Positions 53,320-60,956 of a stretch of 64,000 nucleotides of DNA are shown here, piece by piece. Source of the stretch: Acidocella sp. (GTDB lineage: Bacteria > Pseudomonadota > Alphaproteobacteria > Acetobacterales > Acetobacteraceae); the NCBI GenBank assembly GCA_031291755.1, contig JARLIK010000016.1, positions 1 through 64,000 on the forward strand. The letters are read 5' to 3'. The stretch's first letter is position 1. Every line of letters starts with the position of its first letter. The notes beneath the pieces are model-generated. The model saw nothing but the letters and a program-made list of their open reading frames with translations, was not told the DNA's origin and did not search any database. The position numbers and the translations under genes are program-made.

Positions 53320-54102
53320 ATGGCCAAACACCCCAAACCTGCGAAACCCGCCAAAAAATACGCCGTGAGCCTGCATGATTTGCAGGTGGAACTGGTAAAA
53401 TTGCAGCGCCACGTGATTTCACGCGGTGAAAAAGTGCTGATTATCCTGGAAGGCCGGGATGGTGCGGGTAAAGATGGTACGATCAAACGGATTATCGAAC
53501 ACCTCTCTCCGCGCGATATCAGGGTGGTGGCGCTGCCCAAACCCTCCAACCGCGAGGAAACACAATGGTATTTCCAGCGCTATGTGGCGCATCTGCCGGC
53601 TGCCGGGGAGATCGTGATTTTTAACCGCAGCTGGTACAACCGGGCTGGGGTGGAGCATGTGATGGGATTTTGCTCCCAGGAAGAATATGACGAATTCCTG
53701 CGCAACGTGCCGGTGTTTGAGCACATGCTGGCCCAGGCCGGGATCAAGCTGCTGAAATATTACCTCGATATTGAGCGCAAAGAGCAAAAAAACCGGCTGG
53801 AGGACCGTCATGAGGACCCGCTGAAGCAGTGGAAGATCAGCCCGATCGATGAGAAGGCACTGAAACACTGGGATGATTACACCAAGGCCCGCGATGTAAT
53901 GCTGCGGTTGACGGATAGTGCCGATGCGCCATGGACGGTGGTGGTGGCCAATGACAAAAAAGCCGCCCGGCTGGCGATTATCCACGATTTGATCACACGG
54001 GTTGATTATAAAGACAGCAAGACTGATTTACCGGCGCACGACCACAGGATTATCGCGCGCTTTGACGAAACCTGCCTCACCAATGGAATGCTGGCGAAAT
54101 GA
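53320..54102 (+). CDS. ppk2: Polyphosphate kinase 2
   Basis: A 260-residue class I PPK2 that transfers phosphate between polyphosphate and nucleotides. Walker [16 protein letters not shown] (45-53 core), [18 protein letters not shown] (the Walker B-type stretch) and the lid-helix [16 protein letters not shown] are seen. The ATG at 53320 is preceded by GAGG 5 nt upstream; the frame extends to 53203 without support. It overlaps hisI by ATGA. Confidence 0.94.
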   Translation: MAKHPKPAKPAKKYAVSLHDLQVELVKLQRHVISRGEKVLIILEGRDGAGKDGTIKRIIEHLSPRDIRVVALPKPSNREETQWYFQRYVAHLPAAGEIVIFNRSWYNRAGVEHVMGFCSQEEYDEFLRNVPVFEHMLAQAGIKLLKYYLDIERKEQKNRLEDRHEDPLKQWKISPIDEKALKHWDDYTKARDVMLRLTDSADAPWTVVVANDKKAARLAIIHDLITRVDYKDSKTDLPAHDHRIIARFDETCLTNGMLAK

Positions 54103-54503
54103 GCGATTTGTTTGACAATTTGGAGTTCAATGACGACGGGCTGATCCCGGCGATTGCACAGTCCTACGACACCGGCGAAGTGCTGATGATGGCCTGGATG
54201 AACCGCGAATCGATCGCCGAGACGCTGAAAACCGGGCAGGTCTGCTATTATTCACGCAGCCGGGGGAAATTGTGGCGCAAGGGCGAAAGCTCGGGCCAGA
54301 CCCAAAGGCTGGTGGAACTGCGGATCGACTGCGACGGCGACACAATACTGCTGCAGGTCGAACAAACCGGCGTCGCCTGTCACACAGGGCGGCGCTCATG
54401 CTTTTTCCGGGCGGTGCGGGACGGTGTTTTGACACAAATCATGGCACCGACGGTGTCTTCAGCGGAACTTTATGGAACGTCAACAAAACATTCAGCCGAA
54501 TAG
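54099..54503 (+). CDS. hisI: Phosphoribosyl-AMP cyclohydrolase
   Basis: A 134-residue zinc enzyme that opens the adenine ring of PR-AMP in histidine biosynthesis (monofunctional HisI, without the HisE domain). Metal site DCDGD (~76-80) and [16 protein letters not shown] (~92-107), with the two Cys and His ligands, are intact. It follows ppk2 with an ATGA overlap and is closed by a terminator. Confidence 0.95.
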   Translation: MSDLFDNLEFNDDGLIPAIAQSYDTGEVLMMAWMNRESIAETLKTGQVCYYSRSRGKLWRKGESSGQTQRLVELRIDCDGDTILLQVEQTGVACHTGRRSCFFRAVRDGVLTQIMAPTVSSAELYGTSTKHSAE

Positions 54504-54544
54504 GCTTGATCGATTGAGTGATTTGGCGAAATAAGGTGACAACC

Positions 54545-54569
54545 GCGCGGGTCCAAGCGCGCTTTTTTT
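54545..54569 (+). terminator. Intrinsic terminator after hisI
   Basis: GCGCG (54545-54549) and CGCGC (54558-54562) flank an 8-nt loop, followed by seven T residues. It falls 42 nt after the hisI stop. Confidence 0.75.
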
Positions 54570-54584
54570 GTATGGGTGCCAGTT

Positions 54585-56243
54585 ATGTCGTTTGGTTTGC
54601 CGAAGATTTCCAAGGCTTTATGGGGTGCTGCGGCACTGGTTGTGCTGCTGGGCGGCGCGATAACCGCCAAAGTTGCCCTTAGCGACGATGCTACCGGTTA
54701 TCCGGCAGCCAGCGTGGCACCACTTCCCACCGACCAGGCGGCTCTGATCGCCCGCGGTAAGTATCTAACCCTCGCCGCCGACTGCATGCCCTGCCACACC
54801 GGTCCGAACCATGCACCCTTCTCCGGCGGGTTGGTGATGGCAACGCCGTTCGGCGGCCTCGCCTCGCCCAACATTACCGCTGACAAGGACACCGGCATCG
54901 GCAATTGGACCGATCAGGATTTCTGGAACGCCCTGCATTACGGCACCAGCCCTGGCCGCTCGTACCTGGTATTTCCGAAATTCCTGTATCCGGCGATGCC
55001 CTACACCTCCTACACCAAGCTGTCCTACCAGGATGCAATGGCGATCAAGGCGTATTTGTTCTCACTGACGCCGGTGAAGGTGGCGGAAACGCCAAGCACC
55101 ATGATGTTCCCCTTCAACCAGCGCCCGGTGCTGCTGGGTTGGCGGATATTGTTCTTCCGCTCCGGCCCGATGAAAATGGACTCGAGCTGGAATGACCAGA
55201 TCAAAAATGGCGCGTATTTGACCGAGGCGCTGGGCCATTGCGGCGAATGCCACACGCCGCGCAACATTCTCAGTGGCTTGATCAACGATGAATCGCTGGC
55301 CGGGGCACCGATTGATAGCTATTTCGCGCCTAATATCTCCTCGGATAAAACCTATGGCGTGGGCGGCTGGAGCCAGGATGATCTGGTGGCTTATTTGTAT
55401 GCCGGCGGCAACGCCAAGCGCGGTTCCGCCTACGGCCCGATGGGTGAAGTGGTGCAATATAGCATGAGCCAGATTCCGAAGTCTGACGTGCAGGATATGG
55501 CCCTCTATCTGCAAACCATTGTCCCACCGCGCAGCACCCCGCCAAGCGCTGGCACGCCCGAAGCGCTGGCCGCCGCCAAGGCCAACGGTGCCAAGGTCTA
55601 TGCCGCCAACTGCGCCGCCTGCCACCAGGCTACCGGGACCGGCTTGATGACGCTGATCCCTGGGCTGGCCGGCAACGGGTCGGTGACCGCTGAGCAACCC
55701 TACAATGTGATCGGCGCGGTGCTGAACGGGCTTGGGCCGTGGAATCACGGACCGGCGATGCCGTCTTTCGCCACCAGCCTGTCGGACACCGATATCAGCG
55801 ACGTGACGAATTACGTTCGTACCATGTGGGGTAACGACGGCACCGCCGACGCCACGCCGGCAGACGTGAAGCGCCTGCGCGACATCGCGGTGGTGCCGCC
55901 GATGTCGAGCGCCAGCGCCGATGAATTCGGCTGCCCGCACATAAGCACCGCCGGTACCGCCACCTCACTGGCAAACCCAGGCGGCGGGCTGATGGGCATG
56001 TTCGATGGCGCGACACCGGAAACGCTGCCAAACCGGACCCGCGCCATGGTGAGCGCGCTGAAGGCCAGTGATGCCACCATGAGCAGCATCACCATCACCA
56101 ATTATCTGGTGGCGGCCTATTGTCCGGTGGTGGCCAACCAATCCGGCCTGAGCCATGACCAGAAACAAGCCGCGCTGGATAACTTCATCGCGGGTGCGCA
56201 AGGCCTCATCAACGCGCCAGCGCAGGTTGCCAAAGCCAACTGA
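54585..56243 (+). CDS. Tri-haem membrane-anchored cytochrome c with C-terminal extension
   Basis: A 552-residue c-type cytochrome with N-terminal anchor (residues ~11-30) and three haem motifs: CMPCH (67-71), CGECH (219-223) and CAACH (343-347). The arrangement matches the cytochrome c subunit of membrane-bound dehydrogenases such as AdhB/gluconate dehydrogenase subunit II, which pass electrons to ubiquinone. No dehydrogenase gene is adjacent. About 130 residues follow the third haem domain (from ~420), longer than usual. The ATG at 54585 is chosen over a GTG at 54576. Haem attachment needs the ccm products. Confidence 0.9.
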   Translation: MSFGLPKISKALWGAAALVVLLGGAITAKVALSDDATGYPAASVAPLPTDQAALIARGKYLTLAADCMPCHTGPNHAPFSGGLVMATPFGGLASPNITADKDTGIGNWTDQDFWNALHYGTSPGRSYLVFPKFLYPAMPYTSYTKLSYQDAMAIKAYLFSLTPVKVAETPSTMMFPFNQRPVLLGWRILFFRSGPMKMDSSWNDQIKNGAYLTEALGHCGECHTPRNILSGLINDESLAGAPIDSYFAPNISSDKTYGVGGWSQDDLVAYLYAGGNAKRGSAYGPMGEVVQYSMSQIPKSDVQDMALYLQTIVPPRSTPPSAGTPEALAAAKANGAKVYAANCAACHQATGTGLMTLIPGLAGNGSVTAEQPYNVIGAVLNGLGPWNHGPAMPSFATSLSDTDISDVTNYVRTMWGNDGTADATPADVKRLRDIAVVPPMSSASADEFGCPHISTAGTATSLANPGGGLMGMFDGATPETLPNRTRAMVSALKASDATMSSITITNYLVAAYCPVVANQSGLSHDQKQAALDNFIAGAQGLINAPAQVAKAN

Positions 56244-56829
56244 GATCACTCTCAAAACTCTGACAGGTAAGGCGGTTACGCCGTATCTGTCAGAGCTGGC
56301 GGCGTTGCGGATAGAGGTGTTTCGGGATTGGCCATATATTTACGATGGCAATCCGGCCTATGAGGAAAAATATCTGCAAACCTACGTCGAAGCCGAACGA
56401 TCTGCGGTGGTGGTGGCGTTTGCTGGTAATCAGGTCATCGGGGCGGCCACCTGCCTGCCGCTGACTGCCGAGCCTGCCCATGTGCAGCTTCCCTTTATGG
56501 CAAATGGGCTCGACCCACGGGATTGTTTTTACTTTGGTGAGAGCGTGCTGCGAAAGGAGTATCGCGGGCGGGGTATTGGCGTGGGGTTTTTCGAGGCGCG
56601 CGAAGCGCATGCGCAAAGTTTCAACATTTATAAAACAACGGCATTTTGCGCGGTGCAGCGCCCCGATGAACATCCGTTGCGGCCTGCTGATTTTGTCCCG
56701 CTCGACGCATTCTGGGGCAAGCGCGGTTATACCAAACAGCCGCAGTTGCAATGTAAAATGTCCTGGACTGACCGCGATGAGACAGAGCAAAGTGAAAAAA
56801 CGCTGACATTCTGGACAAAAAATCTGTGA
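56227..56829 (+). CDS. GNAT family N-acetyltransferase
   Basis: A 200-residue acetyltransferase. The acetyl-CoA loop is RGRGIGVGFFEARE (the R-x-x-G-x-G type) near residue 118, after FYFGESVLRKEYRGRG. ITLKTLTG near the N-terminus begins the domain. No ATG is near; TTG at 56227, inside the end of the cytochrome gene, is the likeliest start. An in-frame ATG at 56155 would overlap the cytochrome gene by about 90 bp. It overlaps the nitrilase gene by 4 bp (GTGA). Substrate unknown. Confidence 0.78.
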   Translation: MPKPTEITLKTLTGKAVTPYLSELAALRIEVFRDWPYIYDGNPAYEEKYLQTYVEAERSAVVVAFAGNQVIGAATCLPLTAEPAHVQLPFMANGLDPRDCFYFGESVLRKEYRGRGIGVGFFEAREAHAQSFNIYKTTAFCAVQRPDEHPLRPADFVPLDAFWGKRGYTKQPQLQCKMSWTDRDETEQSEKTLTFWTKNL

Positions 56830-57695
56830 GGCTGGCGCTGGCGCAATTTGGCGTGACAGCCCCGCAGCATGTCACCGGATTTGTCACCCGGATTGCAGCG
56901 CTGGCAGACGAAGCAAAGGCGGGTGGCGCTGATTTTCTGGTGCTGCCTGAATACGCCGCCATGGTGCTGGCGGGGGCTGAGATCCGTACCCCTAACATCG
57001 CCGCCGAGCTTGAATTTGTGACGGCGCAAGCTCAAAATTTACTCACTGCCATGCAGCGGATTGCCACCGGGAATCAGATTTATCTGCTCGGCGGCACCCT
57101 GCCGATGCGCGATGCCGATGGCAAAATCCGCAACCGCGCCCCGTTCATCAGCCCCACCGGCAAGCTGGCGTTTCAGGATAAACAAACCATGACCCGCTTT
57201 GAGGCCGAGCAATGGGGCATCAGCCCTGGCGCGGCACCAAAAGTGTTTGCCACCGCGCATGGCAAAATTGGGGTTTCCATTTGCTACGACGCTGAATTTC
57301 CGCTGCATGTGCGCGCCCAGGTGACTGCCGGGGCCGAGTTAATCCTGGTGCCAAGCTGCACCGACAGCATCGCGGGTTTCAACCGGGTACGGTTATCGGC
57401 AAGGGCGCGAGCGGTGGAGAACCAATGTATCGTGGCAACCTGCCCGTTGGTGGGGTTTGCGCCATGGAGCGGCGCGATTGATGAAAACCATGGCTATGCC
57501 GGGGTTTATGGGCCACCCGATAAATACTTTCCCGAATCCGGTGTTCTGGTACGCGGGATTATGGATGAGACCGAACTGGTATTTGCCGATATCGACTTGC
57601 AGGCCATCGCGCAGGTGCGGCGCGACGGCGGCGTGCTGAACCACCGCGACTGGCCGGATGTGATTCCTCCCTGCCCGGTCATCGCGCTTTCATGA
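56826..57695 (+). CDS. Carbon-nitrogen hydrolase (nitrilase superfamily)
   Basis: A 289-residue amidase-type enzyme. The Glu-Lys-Cys triad is seen in LPEYAAM (Glu ~41), DKQTMTRFE (Lys ~118) and SICYDAEFP (Cys ~157), with a Glu just after. GTG at 56826 overlaps the GNAT stop. The substrate is unknown; the family includes omega-amidases and peptide amidases. It overlaps lpxB by ATGA. Confidence 0.92.
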   Translation: MRLALAQFGVTAPQHVTGFVTRIAALADEAKAGGADFLVLPEYAAMVLAGAEIRTPNIAAELEFVTAQAQNLLTAMQRIATGNQIYLLGGTLPMRDADGKIRNRAPFISPTGKLAFQDKQTMTRFEAEQWGISPGAAPKVFATAHGKIGVSICYDAEFPLHVRAQVTAGAELILVPSCTDSIAGFNRVRLSARARAVENQCIVATCPLVGFAPWSGAIDENHGYAGVYGPPDKYFPESGVLVRGIMDETELVFADIDLQAIAQVRRDGGVLNHRDWPDVIPPCPVIALS

Positions 57696-58858
57696 GCCGG
57701 GTGTTTATCATCGCCGGTGAAGCCAGTGGCGATGTGCTTGGGGCACGGCTGATGAATGCTCTGAAAAAACAAAGGCCAGACCTGGAATTTTCCGGCATTG
57801 GCGGGGTTCGGATGGCGGAAGCCGGGCTGAGTTCATTGTTTCCGATGCAGGAGCTGGCGGTGATGGGGCTGGCGGAAATTCTGCCGAAATTGCTCCCGCT
57901 ACGGCGGCGGATGCAGCAGACGATTACCGCTATTACCACATCCAAGCCGGATATTCTGGTGACGATTGACAGCCCCGGGTTTTGCCTGCGGGTTTTGAAA
58001 GCGGTGGCACCTTCGGGCATCAAGCGGGTGCATTATGTGGCGCCGCAAGTTTGGGCGTGGCGCCAGGAGCGGGTGAAGCATTTTCCGGGCCTGTGGGATG
58101 AGCTGTTATGCCTGTTGCCGTTTGAGCCGGATTTTTTTGCGCCCTTTGGATTGAACCCGGTGTTTGTGGGGCATCCGGTGCTGGAATCCGGCGCTGACCA
58201 GGGCAACGCCGAACGCTTTCGGAGCCTGCATAATATCGCGCCATCCGCACGCCCCGTGGTGCTGATGCCGGGATCGCGGGTAACTGAAACCAAGCGCCTA
58301 CTGCCGGTGTTCCGCGAGACCATTACGCTGCTGCAACGCCAAATTCCCGATATTGTGCCGGTGGTGGCGGCCGCTTCCGGCATCGCCGAGGCGGTGGCGG
58401 CTCACACCGATGACTGGCCGATCAAGCCGATTATCGTGCATGACGTCGCTGAACGTTATGACGCCTTTGCCGCAGCGCAGGCGGCGCTCACCAAATCAGG
58501 CACCTCAACGCTGGAACTGGCGATGGCCGGGGTGCCGATGGCGGTGACCTACCGGGTAAATGCGCTGAGTGCCGCCATCGGCAGGCGGCTGATCAAGGTG
58601 AAATATGTCGCGATGATTAATTTGCTGGCCAACGGCCCGCTGGTGCCGGAGTTGTTGCAGGAGGATTGCACGCCGGAAAAACTAGCGGCCACGCTGCAAG
58701 CTTTGCTGACCAGCCCGGATGCCGTCAACGCCCAGCGCGAAGGCTTCACCGCCGCCCTGGCCACGCTGCAAGCGCCCGAGGGGTTAGCCTCGGACGCCGC
58801 TGCCAGTGCGATTATCGCGCAGTTAGAAACGGGGCGCGTTCAGAGCCGGATGACATAA
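57692..58858 (+). CDS. lpxB: Lipid-A-disaccharide synthase
   Basis: A 388-residue GT19 enzyme that joins lipid X to UDP-2,3-diacylglucosamine in lipid A synthesis. FIIAGEASGDVLGARL at the N-terminus, HYVAPQVWAWRQER (~112-126) and VLMPGSRVTETKRLLPVF (~191) mark it. It shows the cell has a lipopolysaccharide outer membrane. In other alphaproteobacteria lpxB usually sits with lpxI/gfo-type genes; here its partners are a nitrilase and a GNAT. Confidence 0.96.
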   Translation: MSRVFIIAGEASGDVLGARLMNALKKQRPDLEFSGIGGVRMAEAGLSSLFPMQELAVMGLAEILPKLLPLRRRMQQTITAITTSKPDILVTIDSPGFCLRVLKAVAPSGIKRVHYVAPQVWAWRQERVKHFPGLWDELLCLLPFEPDFFAPFGLNPVFVGHPVLESGADQGNAERFRSLHNIAPSARPVVLMPGSRVTETKRLLPVFRETITLLQRQIPDIVPVVAAASGIAEAVAAHTDDWPIKPIIVHDVAERYDAFAAAQAALTKSGTSTLELAMAGVPMAVTYRVNALSAAIGRRLIKVKYVAMINLLANGPLVPELLQEDCTPEKLAATLQALLTSPDAVNAQREGFTAALATLQAPEGLASDAAASAIIAQLETGRVQSRMT

Positions 58859-58863
58859 TTTGG

Positions 58864-58878
58864 AATCGCGTTGCGATT
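58864..58878 (+). terminator. Short hairpin after lpxB
   Basis: AATCGC (58864-58869) and GCGATT (58873-58878) form a 6-bp stem with a GTT loop, then TTGAA. A weak intrinsic terminator, positioned 5 nt past the lpxB stop. Confidence 0.45.
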
Positions 58879-58934
58879 TTGAATCATGTCTGAATCCGCC
58901 TCTAAAATATACCTAAGCGCGCCCCATCCATTGA

Positions 58935-59990
58935 TTATTTCGCGGCAGTATATGGCTTGAACTGGTAGGTTTCAAAAATCGCCAGAGCCTTAGGCGAATG
59001 AATGAAAGTCAGCCAGGCTTTCGCCGCCGCCGGATGCGCCGCACCTTTAACAACCGCGCCCGCATAGATCGCGGTGGTGTTCACATCAGCCGGGATCGAA
59101 ATATCCTCGATCGGATGGCCGGCTTGCTCCTGGAAGATCGCTTCTGATTTCCAGGTGACACCGGCATCGGCGAGGCCCTGCATCAAAAACAGCGGGGTTT
59201 GGCGATGGTGGATATGAGTCAAAATCGTGGTGCCGTTGGCAACGCCGGTTTTATACACCGCATCCACCAGCGCATCACCGCCGGCTTTTTTCAACGAGGA
59301 TTCAATCTGACCCGCCACGCCTTCAAACGCCGGGTTTGGCATCACCAAACGCACACCTGGCTTAGCAAGGTCTGCCAGGCTGGTGATGTGGGCTGGGTTG
59401 CCTTTGGGCACCATGATGGTGAGGTCATTGGTCACATAAGGCACGGCCGGGCCGGTCAGGTCGCCGGACTTGATCAGCGCGTTAACGGCCTTCAGCCCGG
59501 CCAGATAAGCATCGGGCTTGGCCGTGAAGGTCATGTTGCCGGAGGTGAACGTGCCGCCCGCCCGCATGGCTTTGACCAGCATGCCGGGTGGAATCGTGAT
59601 GGCAAACACATGGCCTTTATATTGCGGATTCTCGGTCTCGAATTCCTTCACCAGCGGCGCCATGGCGAAGTAGTAATTACCCGCCACATACAGCACCAGT
59701 TTGGGGTTGTTCACATCGCCATGAAAATCCGCCATGTCGTCAGCTTCCGGCACGCTGAAATCGAAACCTCTGTCGATGGCATCGTTATTCGCGCCATGCT
59801 GCCAGGGCGGAAAAATCTGCCCGAGATAACGCGGGGTTTCAGCCTTGCCGCCCCAGCCCTCATAAGGTGCTGGGGCCGCAGTGGGGGCGGTGCTTGGCGC
59901 GGATTGGGCATGCGCCAAGCTTGCCATGGCGGCCATCATGGCGACTCCTGCCACCGCCGCGAGCGGCAATTTAAAACTGTATTTTGTCAT
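58935..59990 (-). CDS. Orphan periplasmic substrate-binding protein, ModA-like
   Basis: A 351-residue exported protein: signal peptide of ~28 residues, then an Ala/Pro-rich segment and an unusual ~60-residue N-terminal region (PPWQHGANNDAIDRGF, SVPEADDMADFHGDVNN), and then a type II periplasmic-binding fold starting KLVLYVAGNYYFAMAPLV. A HIHHRQTPLF stretch (~258) gives three His close together. The closest look is to tungstate/molybdate or sulfate-type binding proteins, but the N-terminal extension is not part of ModA. No permease or ATPase gene is adjacent. It follows the DsrE-like gene by 34 nt. Confidence 0.75.
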   Translation of the reverse strand: MTKYSFKLPLAAVAGVAMMAAMASLAHAQSAPSTAPTAAPAPYEGWGGKAETPRYLGQIFPPWQHGANNDAIDRGFDFSVPEADDMADFHGDVNNPKLVLYVAGNYYFAMAPLVKEFETENPQYKGHVFAITIPPGMLVKAMRAGGTFTSGNMTFTAKPDAYLAGLKAVNALIKSGDLTGPAVPYVTNDLTIMVPKGNPAHITSLADLAKPGVRLVMPNPAFEGVAGQIESSLKKAGGDALVDAVYKTGVANGTTILTHIHHRQTPLFLMQGLADAGVTWKSEAIFQEQAGHPIEDISIPADVNTTAIYAGAVVKGAAHPAAAKAWLTFIHSPKALAIFETYQFKPYTAAK

Positions 59991-60024
59991 TTATTTCCTC
60001 CCTGTTGGTTACCCTTAGGCACCG

Positions 60025-60840
60025 TTACGAATTATACGCGAAGCCGGTTGCCTGCAATTCCGGGATGGTTCCCACCACGCCAGGGCTGAGCACCACACCG
60101 GGGATCAGATGGTTGGTGAGTTCAGCAGCCAGAGCCGGGTGCGAGAGATTATCCGGGTTCGTGCCCTTTTTCAGCAGAGCGCCGGAAAATTCCCAGATCG
60201 CGTTATGGCAGCCGATAAACACCACGCCGCGGCTTTGCAGAATGGGAATGGTGTCGCCACCCGCTGGCGAAAATGAGCCCATGGGGTTCTGAAAATCGGC
60301 GATCGGGGTGGTGGTGGTGGCAGGTGTAATGAGGGTGTTAGAGGCGAGCTTGCCGCCGGTAAAACTGGCCAAACCGTATTTATCCCAGATGGTTTGGTCA
60401 TACAGTGCCAGATGCGCTGAACCGTGAGTGGCGGAAACCGCCAGGAAATCCGGGTGCTTCCAGGACCAAACCTGAGCATTCATGGCATTACGCATCAGAT
60501 TCAGCCAGGGGCCGTTGATATCGGTATTGTCCCAGACCTGCTTGCGTGAACCTTTATAATGAATGACGGCGTTCAGCGCCTCACTATCCCACAAATCTTC
60601 GGTGGTTAGAATCATCGGGACGGTTTTGAAATCGCGGCGGCGTGGAATGGCGGCGAGCTTTTTGGTCAAAGCCTGTAAGGCAGCGCCGGAAGCCGGTTCA
60701 AGCGAGGTGGTGGTATCGGCCACCGCCGATTTGGCGGCCAGCGCGGTTAGACCCGCGGCCCCAACCGTCAGGCCAATGCCACGCAAAAGACCACGGCGGT
60801 TCGCGCCCGCCGAGGCAGTGGAAGTTTTAGCTTCATTCAT
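60025..60840 (-). CDS. Tat-exported DsrE-like protein
   Basis: A 271-residue protein with a twin-arginine signal (NRRGLLRG, Arg15-Arg16, then GIGLTVGAAGLTALAA). The C-terminal part IPILQSRGVVFIGCHNAIWEF to LIPGVVLSPGVVGTIPELQA resembles DsrE/DsrF-type sulfurtransferase-fold proteins. Cys211 (GCHN) is the only cysteine, at the place where DsrE proteins carry the sulfur-accepting Cys; His212 follows. It is encoded with the orphan binding protein. Tat export means the fold, possibly with a cofactor, is made in the cytoplasm. Periplasmic thiol or persulfide chemistry is inference. Confidence 0.72.
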   Translation of the reverse strand: MNEAKTSTASAGANRRGLLRGIGLTVGAAGLTALAAKSAVADTTTSLEPASGAALQALTKKLAAIPRRRDFKTVPMILTTEDLWDSEALNAVIHYKGSRKQVWDNTDINGPWLNLMRNAMNAQVWSWKHPDFLAVSATHGSAHLALYDQTIWDKYGLASFTGGKLASNTLITPATTTTPIADFQNPMGSFSPAGGDTIPILQSRGVVFIGCHNAIWEFSGALLKKGTNPDNLSHPALAAELTNHLIPGVVLSPGVVGTIPELQATGFAYNS

Positions 60841-60871
60841 TATGTAGTTTCCGTTTCAGTGGACGTTTCGA

Positions 60872-60897
60872 GGCCAGCCATTATTGCGTGGCCGGCC
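60872..60897 (-). promoter_or_regulatory. Leader hairpin upstream of the DsrE-like gene
   Basis: GGCCAGCCA (60872-60880) and TGGCCGGCC (60889-60897) form a 9-bp stem with one G-U pair and an 8-nt loop, 32 nt before the DsrE-like ATG. AT-rich DNA at 60900-60955 beyond it, TATATATAATTTTTATAA on the minus strand, is promoter-like but no clear pair was fixed. It may instead help terminate maeB. Confidence 0.5.
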
Positions 60898-60956
60898 TAA
60901 GTAACACCAGATACTGACTTATAAAAATTATATATATGTTTAATAGAACAACAGAT

